Notes: generated from the letters alone by a model not told the origin. A stretch of 64,000 nucleotides of DNA from Roseicella frigidaeris (GCF_003258945.1 NZ_QLIX01000005.1:62001-126000), one strand, 5' to 3'; counted from the first letter of the stretch, positions 54,112-64,000 are shown. Numbers and translations are program-made.

Positions 54112-54471
54112 CTTTTCCAGCCGCCCGCGAAGGGCGTCGCCGCCGGCCCGTTTGGCTCGCTCAAAGAACAACCGAGTCCCGGGATCTGGATACCATTGAC
54201 AATGAGCCGTTTTCTGGAGTCGACGCGAGTCTTCAAGCTAAACCCCTAAGAATCGAGGATTTCGCACCGGAAGCTTAGTGCCCCGCAACGGCATTCTCCC
54301 TTGCTGTCCCAGATTATCCCGTGCTATCCCATGGCATCCCGTTAAGGACCCAGACGCTCGGGGGGGCGGGCGGTCCGAGGCGGGATGGTCGGGCGAGCCG
54401 GCGGGGTCGGGGGGCCCCGCCGGCCGCTGATCGAGCGGGGCGCCTTGGCCCGGGGGGGCGGTCAGTGGGCG
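54112..54471. other. 360-bp leader between rnpB and mraZ
   Basis: An AT-richer zone with the expected dcw promoter. TTGACA occurs at 54196-54201, but a convincing -10 could not be fixed. Downstream of it are five TCCC boxes at 54297-54340 (listed separately). The last 130 bp before mraZ are G-rich (GGGGGGGCGG) and read as leader. No ORF here is credible. Confidence 0.5.
54297..54340. promoter_or_regulatory. five 10-bp-spaced TCCC boxes, MraZ operator
   Basis: TCCC recurs at 54297, 54307, 54317, 54327 and 54337, exactly 10 bp apart (one DNA turn). On the minus strand these are GGGA boxes such as TGGGAT and CGGGAT. MraZ is known to bind direct TGGGN repeats spaced by five bases upstream of its own operon. 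The boxes lie about 130 bp ahead of mraZ, so they probably mediate autoregulation of the cluster. Confidence 0.75.
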
Positions 54472-54909
54472 ATGTCCGGCTTTGCGGGCACATTCGGTGG
54501 GACGTTCGACGCGAAGAAGGGCCGGATCTCCGTGCCCGCTAGCTTCCGCGCCGCGCTGAGCCGCCTGGGCGCCGAGGAGATCGTCCTCACCCCATCGCGG
54601 TTCGGTGCCTGCATCGATGTCTGGCCCGCCCCTGCCTACATGGCCGAGGTGGAGCGCCGGGTCGCAGGCCTCAGCCAGCTCTCCGGCGAGTATCAGAAGA
54701 TCATGCGCAAGCTGGTTTCGCGCATCCATACGCTGCGCCCCGACGCCGAGGGCCGAATCGTCATGCCGAAGGAGCTCGCCGACAAGGCCGGGCTCGATGG
54801 CGAGATCAGCTTCTCCGGCCTCGGCGCCTATTTCCAGATCTGGTCGGCCGAGCGCCTCGCCGAGGAGGAGGCCCGGCTCGCGGCCGAGGACGAGGGCGGC
54901 GACGTATGA
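54472..54909 (+). CDS. mraZ: transcriptional regulator MraZ
   Basis: A 145-aa DNA-binding protein with two SpoVT/AbrB-like halves. The first begins [20 protein letters not shown] and the second [22 protein letters not shown]. MraZ represses the division and cell-wall operon that it heads. ATG 54472 gives the family start ([10 protein letters not shown]); the frame is open to 54385 but that part has no family match. The end overlaps rsmH by 4 bp, and its likely operator is the TCCC array upstream. Confidence 0.93.
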   Translation: MSGFAGTFGGTFDAKKGRISVPASFRAALSRLGAEEIVLTPSRFGACIDVWPAPAYMAEVERRVAGLSQLSGEYQKIMRKLVSRIHTLRPDAEGRIVMPKELADKAGLDGEISFSGLGAYFQIWSAERLAEEEARLAAEDEGGDV

Positions 54910-55877
54910 GCGACGCCCCCGCCGCGCCCCTCCCCGGCACCCATCTCCCGGTCATGCTGGCCGAGGTGCTCGCAACCCTCGCGCCGCGCGACGACGCGAT
55001 CTATTGCGACGGCACCTTCGGCGGCGGCGGCTATGCCGCCGCCATCCTCGCCGCCGCCCGCTGCACCCTCTACGCCATCGACCGCGACCCGGACGCGATC
55101 GCCCGCGGCGCCGCGCTCGCCGCGCGCTGCGCCGGCCGGCTTCATTTACTGGAAGGCCGTTTCGGCGAGATGCTGGAGCTGCTCGCGGCGCGGGGCATTG
55201 CCGCGCTCGACGGCGTCGTGCTCGATCTCGGCGTCTCCTCATTCCAGCTCGACGAGGCCGGGCGCGGCTTCTCCTTCCGCGCCGATGGGCCGCTTGACAT
55301 GCGCATGGAGAAATCCGGGAGGTCCGCCGCGGATCTCGTCAACACCCTGGGTGATTCGGAATTGGCGGATCTGCTCTTCACGCTTGGGGAGGAACGGCAT
55401 GCGCGGCGGATCGCGCGCGCCATCCTCGCCGCCCGCCGGGAGGCGCCGATCACCACCACCCTGCGCCTGGCCGAGATCATCCGCGGCGTGACGCCGCGCG
55501 ACCCCTCGGGCATCGACCGCGCGACCCGCTCCTTCCAGGCGCTCCGCCTCGCCGTGAACGACGAGCTCGGCGAGGTCGAGCGCGGCCTGGCCGCCGCGGC
55601 GCAGCTCCTCTCGCCCGGCGGCAGGCTCGTCGTCGTCGCCTTCCACTCGCTCGAGGACCGGATCGTGAAACGCTTCATGGCGCAGCTCACCGGCCGCGCC
55701 GGCGGCGCCTCCCGCCACGATCCAGGCGCGCTGGCCGCGCCGGCCGGGCGGCCCGCCTTCCGTCTCCTCACGCCGCGGGCGCTCCGCCCGGGCGCGGCCG
55801 AGACGCACGCCAATCCGCGCGCCCGCAGCAGCCGGCTGCGCGCCATCGAACGCCTCGATACCCGGGACGCCGCATGA
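54906..55877 (+). CDS. rsmH: 16S rRNA (cytosine-1402-N4)-methyltransferase
   Basis: A 323-aa SAM-dependent enzyme (formerly MraW) that methylates C1402 in 16S rRNA. The family blocks are [24 protein letters not shown] (SAM loop), [54 protein letters not shown] and [17 protein letters not shown]. It overlaps both mraZ and ftsL by 4 bp, the usual tight coupling of this cluster. Confidence 0.96.
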   Translation: MSDAPAAPLPGTHLPVMLAEVLATLAPRDDAIYCDGTFGGGGYAAAILAAARCTLYAIDRDPDAIARGAALAARCAGRLHLLEGRFGEMLELLAARGIAALDGVVLDLGVSSFQLDEAGRGFSFRADGPLDMRMEKSGRSAADLVNTLGDSELADLLFTLGEERHARRIARAILAARREAPITTTLRLAEIIRGVTPRDPSGIDRATRSFQALRLAVNDELGEVERGLAAAAQLLSPGGRLVVVAFHSLEDRIVKRFMAQLTGRAGGASRHDPGALAAPAGRPAFRLLTPRALRPGAAETHANPRARSSRLRAIERLDTRDAA

Positions 55878-56893
55878 TCTTCCGCCCGCTCAGCCTGTGC
55901 ACCTTCCTCGCGGCCGCCCTCGCAGGTCTGCATCTCTATCAGAGCAAGCACGAGGTCGCGCTGCTGGACCGCGAGCTGCGCAGCATCGGCAAGGCGATCG
56001 ACGAGGCCAACGACCGCAGCCAGGCGCTGCACGCCGAATGGGCCTGGCTCAACGAGCCGGAGCGGCTGCGCGGCGTGGCGATGCGCCACCTGCAGCTCGA
56101 GCCCATGCAGCCGGCCCAGTTCCTGCGGCTGAACGAGGCCGAGCGGCGGCTGCCCGTCGCCGTCGCCTATGACGGGCCGGCGGCCCTCTTCGCCGCCCGC
56201 GCGCCGGTCGTGGAGGAGGGGCCGGTGCAGCTCGCCCTGCTGCCGCGGGTGCCGGAGCCGGTGCAGCCGGTGCAGCTCGCCACCCTCGCCGAGGAGCTGC
56301 CGATCCCGCCGCCGCCCCTCGCGGTGCCCCTGACGGCACCGGTCTCGCTGCCGCTCGCCGAGGCGCCGCGGCCCGCCCCCGCGCCGGCCCGCCCGCCCGC
56401 CGCCGAAACGCCGAAGCCGGCCGCGCCGGTGGCCGAGGCCCCGGCGCCGCGCCCGGCCGCGCCGCCGGCGCCCCCGCCGGCCCCGGCCCCCGAGCGGCGC
56501 GCCCCGGCCGTCGCCGCCCGCCCGGCCGAGCCGGCCCCGCGCGCCGCCGAGCCGAAGCCGGCGCCGGTCGAGGTCGCGCGCCTCGCCCCGGTGCGGCTGC
56601 CGCCGCCGCGCCCGGTGCTGCGCGCCGCCACCGAGGTCGCGGCGCTGCCGCCGGTCACCGCGCCGATGCGCCCGATCGCCTCGCCGGTCCGCCCGGCGGT
56701 CGCCCATATCGCGCCGCCGATGCCGCGCCCGGCCGGCACCCAGATCGCCGCCGCCGCCGCGCTCGCGCCGCCGCGCCCGGCCGAGGCGCCCGCCATCGCG
56801 CTCGGCTCGGCGCTCGGCGGCGGCCGCCCGATGCTGGCGCCGCCCGTGCCCTTCGGCAGCGCCAATGCCGCCACCCTCGGGGGCGGCCGATGA
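55874..56893 (+). CDS. ftsL: cell division protein FtsL with long Pro/Ala-rich tail
   Basis: A division protein in the ftsL position. The first 100 residues have the FtsL plan: a single helix ([20 protein letters not shown]) and a coiled-coil ([37 protein letters not shown]). Unlike the usual 100-130 aa, the protein continues to 339 aa with a low-complexity periplasmic tail rich in Pro, Ala, Arg and Glu (about 150-320) that ends in glycine-rich GGGR. It overlaps rsmH and ftsI by 4 bp each. The tail keeps one frame with no internal stops, so it appears to be real coding sequence. Confidence 0.88.
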   Translation: MIFRPLSLCTFLAAALAGLHLYQSKHEVALLDRELRSIGKAIDEANDRSQALHAEWAWLNEPERLRGVAMRHLQLEPMQPAQFLRLNEAERRLPVAVAYDGPAALFAARAPVVEEGPVQLALLPRVPEPVQPVQLATLAEELPIPPPPLAVPLTAPVSLPLAEAPRPAPAPARPPAAETPKPAAPVAEAPAPRPAAPPAPPPAPAPERRAPAVAARPAEPAPRAAEPKPAPVEVARLAPVRLPPPRPVLRAATEVAALPPVTAPMRPIASPVRPAVAHIAPPMPRPAGTQIAAAAALAPPRPAEAPAIALGSALGGGRPMLAPPVPFGSANAATLGGGR

Positions 56894-59022
56894 GTGACCT
56901 GCACGAGATCGGGGAGCTGCGGCCGCCCCCCTCCCCCTCCGCGATGCCGGCCGGCCGGACCGTCGCCGCGCGCCCCGTCGCCGAGGCCCGGCCGCTGCCG
57001 CGCCCGCATGCGCCCGACCTGGTGCGCAAGGCGCAGCTCGAGACCACCCGCGGCCGCCTGGTGATCGCCGCCGCCGGCTTCGCCGCGCTCTTCGGCGCGG
57101 TCAGCGTGAAGCTGGCCATCGCCACCATCGTCGCCCCGGCCACGCCGAAGCTGCGCGCCGCGCCGCGCGTGCCGGACGGCACGCCGAGCATCGGCCGCGC
57201 CGCCATCACCGACCGCAACGGCGAGGTGCTGGCGGTCTCCCTGCAGGTGACCGAGCTCTACGCCAACCCGCAGGAGATCAACGACCCGGTCGAGGCGGCC
57301 GACAAGCTGCGCGCCGTCCTGCCCGGCCTCGACCGCGAGCGGCTGATCGCCCGCATCAGCCAGCGCACCGTCGGCGACAGCGAGCGGCCGGTGCAGTTCG
57401 CCTACATCGCCCGCAACCTGCCGCCGCGGCAGCAGCAGGCGGTGAACGATCTCGGCGTTCCCGGCTTCCATTTCCGCCCCGCCGAGCGGCGCCTCTATCC
57501 GCAGGGCCGGGCGGCGGCGCATGTCCTCGGCCAGGTCGACATCGACGGCCATGGCATCGCCGGCGTCGAGAAGCATTTCGACCAGCGGCTGCGCAGCAGC
57601 CACGATCCGCTGCGCCTGTCGATCGATGTCCGCCTGCAGGTGGCGCTGCGCGATTCGGTCGAGAAGGCCATCGCCGACTTCAATGGCGTCGGCGGCGCCG
57701 GGGTGGTGATGGACGTGAACACGGCGGAAGTGCTGGCGATGGTCAGCCTGCCGGATTTCGACGCCTCCGATCCCGGCGGGGTGCAGCAGCGCTCGGCCGA
57801 GGTGGAATCCGATTCGCCCATCCGCAAGGTCGTGGCCCGCCCGGCCGCGCCGAAGCCGGTGCGCCAGGACCAGGACCCGCATTTCAACCGCGCGACGGTC
57901 GGCGTCTACGAGCCGGGCTCGACCTTCAAGCTGCTGACCGCCTCGATGGTGCTCGATGCCGGCGCCGCCAATATCTGGAGCACCTTCGACGCGCGGCACC
58001 CGATCCATTACGGCCGCTTCACCATCAGCGACTACAAGGGGAAGAACCGCATCCTCGTCTTCCCCGAGGTGCTGGCCTATTCCTCGAACCTCGGCGCCGC
58101 GCACATGGCGCAGCTCATGGGGCCGCAGCGGCACCGCGAGTTCATGGGCCGCATGGGCATGCTCAACCGGCTGCAGGTGGAGCTGCCCGAGACCGCCCGG
58201 CCGCTCGCCCCCTCGGCGAATGGCTGGAAGGAGATCAACACCTTCACCATCGGCTTCGGCCACGGCATCTCGGTCACGCCGCTGCACGTCATCACCGGCG
58301 TCTCGGCGGTGGCCAATGGCGGCATCCTGCGCCAGCCGACCCTGGTGGCGCAGCCCGACGGCCAGCCGCGCGAGGGCACCCGCGTCCTGTCGGAGAAGAC
58401 CTCGGAGACGATGCGCCGGCTGATGCGCCTCGTCGTCACCGACGGCTCGGGCAAGGGCGCCGACGTGCCGGGCTATTTCGTCGGCGGCAAGACCGGCACG
58501 GCGGAGAAGACCACCGCCCGCGGCGGCTACCAGAAGGACAAGCGCATCGCCGCCTTCGTCGGCGCCTTCCCGATGAACGCGCCGCGCTACGCCATCTACG
58601 TCATGGTCGACGAGCCGAAGCCGAATGCGAAGAGCCATGGCTACGCGACCGCCGGCTGGGTCGCCGCCCCCGCCGCCGGCGCGGTGATCGCCCGCATCGC
58701 CCCGGTCCTCGGCATGGTGCCGGAGACCGAGCGGATGGCGCAGATCCAGCAGGGCCTCTCGATCCCGCTGCAGCCGGGCCGCCCCGCCGGCGGCGCGCCG
58801 AAGGCGCCGGTCGCCGCGGCGCCCACCGCGCCCCCGGCCGCGCCCCGCGCCAACATCCCGGCCGCCGCCACGCCCGCCGCGCCCAACCCGCCGGCGCAGC
58901 CCGTGCCCGTGCCGCCGACGACCCTGCAACCCCCTGCCCTGCGCCGCACCGAGGCACCAGCGCCCTTCCGGCTCGCCGCCGTCCCCGATGCGATGGACGA
59001 GGCCGGCCTTGCGTCTCGATGA
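56890..59022 (+). CDS. ftsI: septal peptidoglycan transpeptidase FtsI (PBP3)
   Basis: A 710-aa monofunctional class B penicillin-binding protein that cross-links septal wall with FtsW. A cytoplasmic Pro-rich start leads to one membrane helix (about 55-80). The catalytic motifs are STFK in EPGSTFKLL, SSN in YSSNLG, and KTG in GGKTGTAEK. The C-terminal 85 residues (about 625-710) form a Pro/Ala-rich extension like that of FtsL. It overlaps ftsL by 4 bp and murE by 14 bp or more. Confidence 0.95.
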   Translation: MSDLHEIGELRPPPSPSAMPAGRTVAARPVAEARPLPRPHAPDLVRKAQLETTRGRLVIAAAGFAALFGAVSVKLAIATIVAPATPKLRAAPRVPDGTPSIGRAAITDRNGEVLAVSLQVTELYANPQEINDPVEAADKLRAVLPGLDRERLIARISQRTVGDSERPVQFAYIARNLPPRQQQAVNDLGVPGFHFRPAERRLYPQGRAAAHVLGQVDIDGHGIAGVEKHFDQRLRSSHDPLRLSIDVRLQVALRDSVEKAIADFNGVGGAGVVMDVNTAEVLAMVSLPDFDASDPGGVQQRSAEVESDSPIRKVVARPAAPKPVRQDQDPHFNRATVGVYEPGSTFKLLTASMVLDAGAANIWSTFDARHPIHYGRFTISDYKGKNRILVFPEVLAYSSNLGAAHMAQLMGPQRHREFMGRMGMLNRLQVELPETARPLAPSANGWKEINTFTIGFGHGISVTPLHVITGVSAVANGGILRQPTLVAQPDGQPREGTRVLSEKTSETMRRLMRLVVTDGSGKGADVPGYFVGGKTGTAEKTTARGGYQKDKRIAAFVGAFPMNAPRYAIYVMVDEPKPNAKSHGYATAGWVAAPAAGAVIARIAPVLGMVPETERMAQIQQGLSIPLQPGRPAGGAPKAPVAAAPTAPPAAPRANIPAAATPAAPNPPAQPVPVPPTTLQPPALRRTEAPAPFRLAAVPDAMDEAGLASR

Positions 59023-60487
59023 GCTCAGCCACCGGGCCGGCATCGTCGCGCCGCCGCTGATCGGGGCGGCCGTTGTCGAGATCGCCGGACTGACCGCCGA
59101 CAGCCGGGCCGTGCGGCCCGGCTTCGTCTTTGCGGCGCTGCCCGGCGCGCGGGCGGATGGCCGCGCCTTCATCGGCCAGGCGGTGGCCGCCGGCGCCGCC
59201 GCGATCCTCGCCCCCGCCGGCACCGCCTGGCCGGAGGGCGTCGCCGCCCGGCCGCTGCTCGCGGCCGAGGATCCGCGCCGCGCCCTCGCCCTGATGGCCG
59301 CGGCCCTGCACGCGCCGCAGCCCGGCATCGCCGTCGCCGTCACCGGCACCAACGGCAAGACCAGCAGCGTCGACTTCCTGCGCCAGCTCTGGACGCTGGA
59401 CGGCGCCCGCGCCGCCTCGCTCGGCACGCTCGGGCTGATCGCCGAGGGCGTGCCGCCCGGCCCCTCGCTCACCACGCCGGACCCGGTGGCGCTGCACGCC
59501 CAGCTCGCCGCGCTGGCGCGGGCCGACATCGACCGGGTGGCGCTGGAGGCCTCCTCGCACGGCATCGAGCAGCGCCGGCTCGACGGCGTGCGGCTTGCCG
59601 CCGCCGGCTTCACCAACCTGACGCGCGACCATCTCGATTATCACGGCGGCATGGAGGCCTATCGCGCCGCCAAGCTGCGGCTCTTCGAGGCGCTGCTGCC
59701 GGCGGGCGCCGCCGCCGCGGTCAATGCCGACATGGAGGCCGGGACCCTCGCCGCGCTGCGCGGCATCGCCGCGCGCCGCGGGCTGCGCCTGCTCACCCTC
59801 GGCGAGGCGGGCGCCGATCTCCGCCTGCTGGCGCAGCGCCCGCTGCCGGCGGGCCAGGTGATCGAGCTCGATGCCTGCGGCACGCGGCAGTCGCTGGAGC
59901 TGGCCCTGCCCGGGCGGTTCCAGGCGGACAACGTGCTGATGGCCCTGGCGCTGGCCATCGCCGTGGGCATGGCGCCCGGGCGCGCCCTGGCGCTGGCGCC
60001 GCGCCTCGCCGGGGTGCGCGGGCGGATGGAGCTCGCCGCCCGGCTGCCGAACGGCGCCGCGGTCTATGTCGACTACGCCCATACGCCGGATGCGCTCACG
60101 CGCCTGCTCGCGGCGCTGCGGCCGCATGTCGCGCCGGGCGGCCGGCTGCAGGTGGTCTTCGGCGCCGGCGGCGACCGCGACCCGGGCAAGCGCCCGCTGA
60201 TGGGCGCGGCCTGCGCGGCCGAGGCGGATCGCTGCTGGGTGACCGACGACAATCCCCGCTCCGAGGATCCGGCGGCGATCCGCGCCGCGGTGCTGGCCGG
60301 CTGCCCGGGCGGCATCGATGCCGGCGAGCGGCGCGCCGCCATCGCCGCGGCGCTCGCCGATCTCGGCCCGGGCGACGTGCTGGCGGTCGCCGGCAAGGGC
60401 CATGAGAGCGGCCAGACCATCCAGGGCGTGACGCAGCCCTTCGACGACGCGGCCGTGGTGCGCGCGCTGGCGGGAGGCGCAGCATGA
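59009..60487 (+). CDS. murE: UDP-MurNAc-tripeptide ligase (meso-diaminopimelate)
   Basis: A Mur ligase of about 492 aa that adds the third residue to UDP-MurNAc-L-Ala-D-Glu. The P-loop is VTGTNGKTSS, the middle domain has EASSHGIEQRRLDG and NLTRDHLDYHG, and the DNPR motif (TDDNPRSEDP) marks meso-diaminopimelate as the substrate. The TTG at 59009 gives the family start LRLDELS with GACGAGG upstream; the ATG at 58988 in the same frame is the alternative. The gene overlaps the end of ftsI in either case and overlaps murF by 4 bp. Confidence 0.95.
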   Translation: MRLDELSHRAGIVAPPLIGAAVVEIAGLTADSRAVRPGFVFAALPGARADGRAFIGQAVAAGAAAILAPAGTAWPEGVAARPLLAAEDPRRALALMAAALHAPQPGIAVAVTGTNGKTSSVDFLRQLWTLDGARAASLGTLGLIAEGVPPGPSLTTPDPVALHAQLAALARADIDRVALEASSHGIEQRRLDGVRLAAAGFTNLTRDHLDYHGGMEAYRAAKLRLFEALLPAGAAAAVNADMEAGTLAALRGIAARRGLRLLTLGEAGADLRLLAQRPLPAGQVIELDACGTRQSLELALPGRFQADNVLMALALAIAVGMAPGRALALAPRLAGVRGRMELAARLPNGAAVYVDYAHTPDALTRLLAALRPHVAPGGRLQVVFGAGGDRDPGKRPLMGAACAAEADRCWVTDDNPRSEDPAAIRAAVLAGCPGGIDAGERRAAIAAALADLGPGDVLAVAGKGHESGQTIQGVTQPFDDAAVVRALAGGAA

Positions 60488-61860
60488 GCCTCTGGACCGC
60501 CGCGGCGCTGCGCCAGGCGACGGGCGGCAGCCTCGGCTCCGCCCTGCCGGTCTCCGGCGTCTCGATCGACACGCGGACGCTGGCGCCGGGCGACCTCTTC
60601 GTCGCGCTGCGCGACGTGCGGGACGGCCATGATTTCGTCGCCGAGGCGCTGGCGCGCGGCGCCGCCGCGGCGATGGTGGACCGCGACCTGCCCGGCCTCG
60701 CGCCCGATGCGCCGCTGCTGCGGGTCGCCGACACGCTGGAGGGGCTGCGCGCGCTCGGCGCCGCCGGCCGCGCCCGCTGCGCGGGCCGGATCGCGGCGGT
60801 GACCGGCAGCGTCGGCAAGACCGGCACCAAGGAGATGCTGCGGCTGCTGCTCGGCAGCCTCGGCCCGACGCATGCCGCCGTCGCCTCCTACAACAACCAT
60901 TGGGGCGTGCCGCTCACCCTCGCCCGCATGCCGGCCGGGACCGCCTTCGCGGTGATCGAGATCGGCATGAACAACCCGGGCGAGATCCTGCCCCTCTCCC
61001 GCCTCGCCCGGCCGCATGTGAGCGCGGTGACGGCGATCGGCGAGGCGCATATCGGCCATATGGGCGGCCTCGAGGCGGTGGCGGAGGAGAAGGGCAGCAT
61101 CGCCGCCGGCCTCGAGCCGGGCGGCGTCGCCGTGCTGCCGCGCGACTCCGCGTTCTTCGACCGGCTGGCGGCGCTCGCGCGCGCCGCCGGCGCGGCCCGC
61201 GTCATCGGCTTCGGCGAGCATCCCGCGGCGGAGGTGCGGCTGGCCGAGGCCGGCATCCTGCGCGACGGCCGCACCCGCGCCCTGGTCGCGCTCGGCGGCG
61301 GCAGGGTCGAGGTGATCATGCCGGCGATGGGCCTGCATCACGCGGCCAATGCCTGCTGCGCGCTGGCCGTGGTGCAGGCGCTCGGCCTCGATGCCCGCCG
61401 CGTCGCGCCGGCGCTCGCCGCCTATGCGCCGGGCGCGGGCCGCGGCGCGCCGCGCGAGATCGCGGTGCCGGGCGGCACGGCGCTGCTGATCGACGAGAGC
61501 TACAACGCGGCGCCGCCGGCGATGCGGGCGGCGCTGCGCACCCTCGCGCTGCGGCCCGGCGGCCGGCGGATCGCGGTGCTCGGCGACATGCGCGAGCTCG
61601 GCGAGTTCTCGGCGGCGCTGCATGCCGGCCTCGCTCCAGAAGCTGGTAAGGCGGATCTGGTCTTCTGCTGTGGGCCCGAGATGGCGCGGCTCTACGCGCT
61701 CCTGCCGCCGGCGAGGCGGGGCGCGCATGCGGCGGACAGCGCCGCGCTGGCGCCGATCGTGAGGGAGGCGCTGCGTCCGGACGACGTGGTGCTGGTCAAG
61801 GGTGCGCTGGGCAGCCGGATGGCCCTGGTGGTGCGGGCGCTGACGGAGTTGCCGACGTGA
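60484..61860 (+). CDS. murF: UDP-MurNAc-tripeptide-D-Ala-D-Ala ligase
   Basis: A 458-aa Mur ligase that adds D-Ala-D-Ala to complete the pentapeptide precursor. The N-terminal domain has [28 protein letters not shown], the P-loop is [12 protein letters not shown], followed by [26 protein letters not shown] and [14 protein letters not shown]. It overlaps murE and mraY by 4 bp. Confidence 0.96.
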   Translation: MSLWTAAALRQATGGSLGSALPVSGVSIDTRTLAPGDLFVALRDVRDGHDFVAEALARGAAAAMVDRDLPGLAPDAPLLRVADTLEGLRALGAAGRARCAGRIAAVTGSVGKTGTKEMLRLLLGSLGPTHAAVASYNNHWGVPLTLARMPAGTAFAVIEIGMNNPGEILPLSRLARPHVSAVTAIGEAHIGHMGGLEAVAEEKGSIAAGLEPGGVAVLPRDSAFFDRLAALARAAGAARVIGFGEHPAAEVRLAEAGILRDGRTRALVALGGGRVEVIMPAMGLHHAANACCALAVVQALGLDARRVAPALAAYAPGAGRGAPREIAVPGGTALLIDESYNAAPPAMRAALRTLALRPGGRRIAVLGDMRELGEFSAALHAGLAPEAGKADLVFCCGPEMARLYALLPPARRGAHAADSAALAPIVREALRPDDVVLVKGALGSRMALVVRALTELPT

Positions 61861-62945
61861 TCTTCAACCTGCTGGCGCCCTTCGCCGAGGAATTCGCCCT
61901 CTTCAACCTGGTGCGCTACACCACCTTCCGCGCCGGCGCCGCCTGCCTGACCGCCCTCGTCTTCTCGCTCGTCCTCGGCCCGGCGGTGATCCGCTGGCTG
62001 CGCGGCTTCCAGCGCGGCGGCCAGCCGATCCGCACCGACGGGCCGCAGAGCCATCTGGTGACCAAGAAGGGCACGCCCACCATGGGCGGCGTGCTGATCC
62101 TGCTCGCCCTCGTCATCGGCACCCTGCTCTGGGCCGACCTGCGCAACGGCCTGGTCTGGGCGGTGCTGCTGGTGACGGTCACCTACGGGCTGCTCGGCTT
62201 CGCCGATGACTGGCTGAAGGTCACCAAGCGCAACACCAAGGGCGTGTCGGGGCGGATGAAGCTGGCGGTGCAGGCCGGCGTCGGGCTGGTCGGCGCCGCC
62301 TGGATCTGGTGGGTGCACCCGCCGGCGATCGCCGGCGGCCTCGCCCTGCCGCTCTTCAAGGACATGCTGATTCCCTTCGGCGCCTTCTTCCCGCTGGTCG
62401 GGATGCTGGTGATGATGGGCGCGTCCAACGCGGTGAACCTGACCGATGGGCTGGATGGGCTGGCGATCGTGCCGACGATGATCGCGGCCGGCGTCTTCGC
62501 GCTCATCGCCTATCTGGTCGGCAACCGCGTGCTGGCGGATTACCTGCAATTGCATGCGGTGCCGGGCGCCAACGAGCTGGCGGTATTCTGCGCCGCACTG
62601 ATCGGCGCCGGCCTCGGCTTCCTCTGGTTCAACGCCCCGCCGGCCGCGGTCTTCATGGGCGATACCGGCTCGCTCGCGCTCGGCGGCGCGCTCGGCGCCG
62701 TCGCGGTGGCGACGAAGCATGAGATCGTGCTGGCGATCGTCGGCGGGCTCTTCGTCGTCGAAACAGTGAGCGTCATCATCCAGGTCTTCTGGTACAAGCG
62801 GACCGGGCGCCGCGTCTTCCTCATGGCGCCCCTGCACCACCATTTCGAGAAGAAGGGCTGGGCGGAGCCGACCATCGTGATCCGGTTCTGGATCGTGGCG
62901 ATGGTGCTGGCCCTCGTCGGGCTCTCGACGCTGAAGATCCGATGA
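61857..62945 (+). CDS. mraY: phospho-MurNAc-pentapeptide transferase (lipid I synthase)
   Basis: A 362-aa membrane enzyme with about ten helices that moves phospho-MurNAc-pentapeptide onto undecaprenyl phosphate. The active-site blocks are [22 protein letters not shown], the Asp-rich [26 protein letters not shown] and [14 protein letters not shown]. Order and 4-bp overlaps with murF and murD are the classical cluster arrangement. The size matches the family. Confidence 0.97.
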   Translation: MIFNLLAPFAEEFALFNLVRYTTFRAGAACLTALVFSLVLGPAVIRWLRGFQRGGQPIRTDGPQSHLVTKKGTPTMGGVLILLALVIGTLLWADLRNGLVWAVLLVTVTYGLLGFADDWLKVTKRNTKGVSGRMKLAVQAGVGLVGAAWIWWVHPPAIAGGLALPLFKDMLIPFGAFFPLVGMLVMMGASNAVNLTDGLDGLAIVPTMIAAGVFALIAYLVGNRVLADYLQLHAVPGANELAVFCAALIGAGLGFLWFNAPPAAVFMGDTGSLALGGALGAVAVATKHEIVLAIVGGLFVVETVSVIIQVFWYKRTGRRVFLMAPLHHHFEKKGWAEPTIVIRFWIVAMVLALVGLSTLKIR

Positions 62946-64000
62946 GCGCATTCACCCCCTTCGCCGGCGAACGCATTGCCCTCCTCGGCCTCGGCAAGGC
63001 CGGGATGCCGGCGGCGACGCGGTTGGCCGCCTGGGGCGCCGAGGTCACCTGCTGGGACGACCGGCCGGAGGCGCGCGCCGCCGCGGCGGCGGCCGGCCTC
63101 GCCTTGGCGAATCCGGCCGAGGGCGCCTTCCGCTGGGATGCGCTGCTGCTCTCGCCGGGCATCCCGCACCGCCTGCCGCAGCCGCATCCGGCCGCCGCCG
63201 CCGCCATCGCCGCCGGGCGGCCCGTGCTCTGCGACGTCGAATACCTGCAGCGTGCCCTCCTCGCCGCCGGCTCGCGCGCCGGCTTCGTCGGCATCACCGG
63301 CACCAACGGCAAGTCGACGACGACCGCGCTGCTGCACCACCTGCTGCGGCAGGCCGGGCGGAGCGCCGAGGCGGGCGGCAATCTCGGCCCCGCTGCCCTG
63401 TCGCTCGACCTGCTCGGCGATGCCGGCACCTATGTGCTCGAGATGTCCTCCTACATGCTCGAGCGCCTGGTGGCGGTGCGGTTCGATCATGCCGTGATGC
63501 TGAACCTCTCGCCGGACCATCTCGACCGGCATGGCGACATGGCCGGCTATGCCGCGGCCAAGGCGCAGGTCTTCGCGCGGCAGCGGCCGGAGGATCTCGC
63601 GGTGCTCGGCATGGACGATGCCGGCAGCCGGGCGCTCCGCGGCCAGGTTCGGGGGCGCTTCCGGCCGATCTCGGGCGAGGCGCGGCAGCCCGGCGGGATC
63701 TGGGCCGAGGGCAGCCTGCTGCGCGACGAGGCCGGCCCGCTGCTCGACCTGCGCGAGGCCCCTGCCCTGCCCGGCAGCCACAATGCGCAGAACGCCGCCG
63801 CCGCCGCGGCGGTCGCGCTCGATCTCGGCCTGTCGCGGGAGGCGGTCGCGGCGGGGCTGCGCCGCTATCCCGGCCTGCCGCACCGGCAGGAGCAGGTCGG
63901 CGAGATCCGCGGCGTCCGCTTCGTCAACGACAGCAAGGCGACCAATGCCGACAGCGCCGCGCGGGCGCTGGCGAGCTACGACCGCGTGGTCTGGATCGCC
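62942..64000 (+). CDS. murD: UDP-MurNAc-L-Ala-D-Glu ligase, truncated by the window end
   Basis: The first 353 codons of the ligase that adds D-glutamate to UDP-MurNAc-L-Ala; the 3' end lies beyond the window. The N-terminal Rossmann-like part is [14 protein letters not shown], the P-loop [15 protein letters not shown], and the later blocks are [26 protein letters not shown], and [14 protein letters not shown] 62942 overlaps the mraY stop by 4 bp. No internal stop is seen to the edge. Confidence 0.95.
   Translation, partial: MSAFTPFAGERIALLGLGKAGMPAATRLAAWGAEVTCWDDRPEARAAAAAAGLALANPAEGAFRWDALLLSPGIPHRLPQPHPAAAAAIAAGRPVLCDVEYLQRALLAAGSRAGFVGITGTNGKSTTTALLHHLLRQAGRSAEAGGNLGPAALSLDLLGDAGTYVLEMSSYMLERLVAVRFDHAVMLNLSPDHLDRHGDMAGYAAAKAQVFARQRPEDLAVLGMDDAGSRALRGQVRGRFRPISGEARQPGGIWAEGSLLRDEAGPLLDLREAPALPGSHNAQNAAAAAAVALDLGLSREAVAAGLRRYPGLPHRQEQVGEIRGVRFVNDSKATNADSAARALASYDRVVWIA

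Noticed and set aside
53618-54278. Several short open frames on both strands between the amidase gene and mraZ
   Set aside because: They overlap the RNase P RNA and the MraZ operator region; no ribosome sites or protein families support them.

Overview
The window is a 64 kb stretch of chromosome from a very GC-rich (about 70 percent or more by eye) alphaproteobacterium. The alphaproteobacterial-style RNase P RNA, the division and cell-wall gene order mraZ-rsmH-ftsL-ftsI-murE-murF-mraY-murD, the paired glmU-glmS, and the many orphan solute-binding proteins and amide hydrolases suggest a member of the Acetobacteraceae such as a Roseomonas relative. That assignment is inference. Coding density is high. 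I see no insertion sequence, integrase, prophage, CRISPR array or rRNA. One tRNA gene (Val, CAC) and rnpB are present.

Region 1 (1-11 kb, plus strand): the end of an alpha/beta hydrolase, then nine abutting or overlapping genes. These encode an RND efflux pump (lipoprotein adaptor and inner-membrane pump) followed directly by an Mrp/Mnh-type cation/proton antiporter in the order E-F-G-B(fused)-C-D-D2, without a full-length MrpA. Region 2 (11-24 kb, mostly minus): an operon of glutaminase, MFS transporter, asparaginase and a DUF1269 protein; an AraC regulator; an SLC13-type permease with TrkA-C domains; a MarC protein; a secreted protein of unknown function; and an M20 peptidase with an AbgT transporter.

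Region 3 (24-34 kb): an envelope operon (Rap1a/Tai-like secreted protein, glycine-zipper lipoprotein, DcaP-like porin, patatin lipoprotein), a MipA-like outer-membrane protein, glmU-glmS for UDP-GlcNAc synthesis, phosphoglycolate phosphatase and a DUF3108 protein. Region 4 (34-44 kb): tRNA-Val, an orphan branched-chain-type binding protein, an EF-hand protein, and a minus-strand set of RpiR regulator, class III aminotransferase, amino-acid binding protein and M20 peptidase. A PAS-rich hybrid histidine kinase with a receiver that lacks its phospho-acceptor Asp is divergent from this set.

Region 5 (44-54 kb): an AsmA protein, a fused HyuA-HyuB oxoprolinase/hydantoinase carrying an in-frame repeat insertion, and a divergent MarR regulator with a perfect inverted repeat between the two. 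These are followed by a DjlA-like TerB/J-domain protein, an N-acetylmuramoyl-L-alanine amidase and rnpB. Region 6 (54-64 kb, plus strand): the dcw cluster, preceded by five TCCC boxes at exact 10-bp spacing (a MraZ operator) and running through murD, which is cut by the window end.

The most noteworthy signals outside genes are repeats. A two-hairpin intergenic element occurs twice (23926-24032 and 35898-35991). A stop-codon-linked hairpin element is shared by the ends of asmA and marR. Period-14 tandem repeats lie at three gene ends. A 54-bp-period duplication lies inside the oxoprolinase gene.
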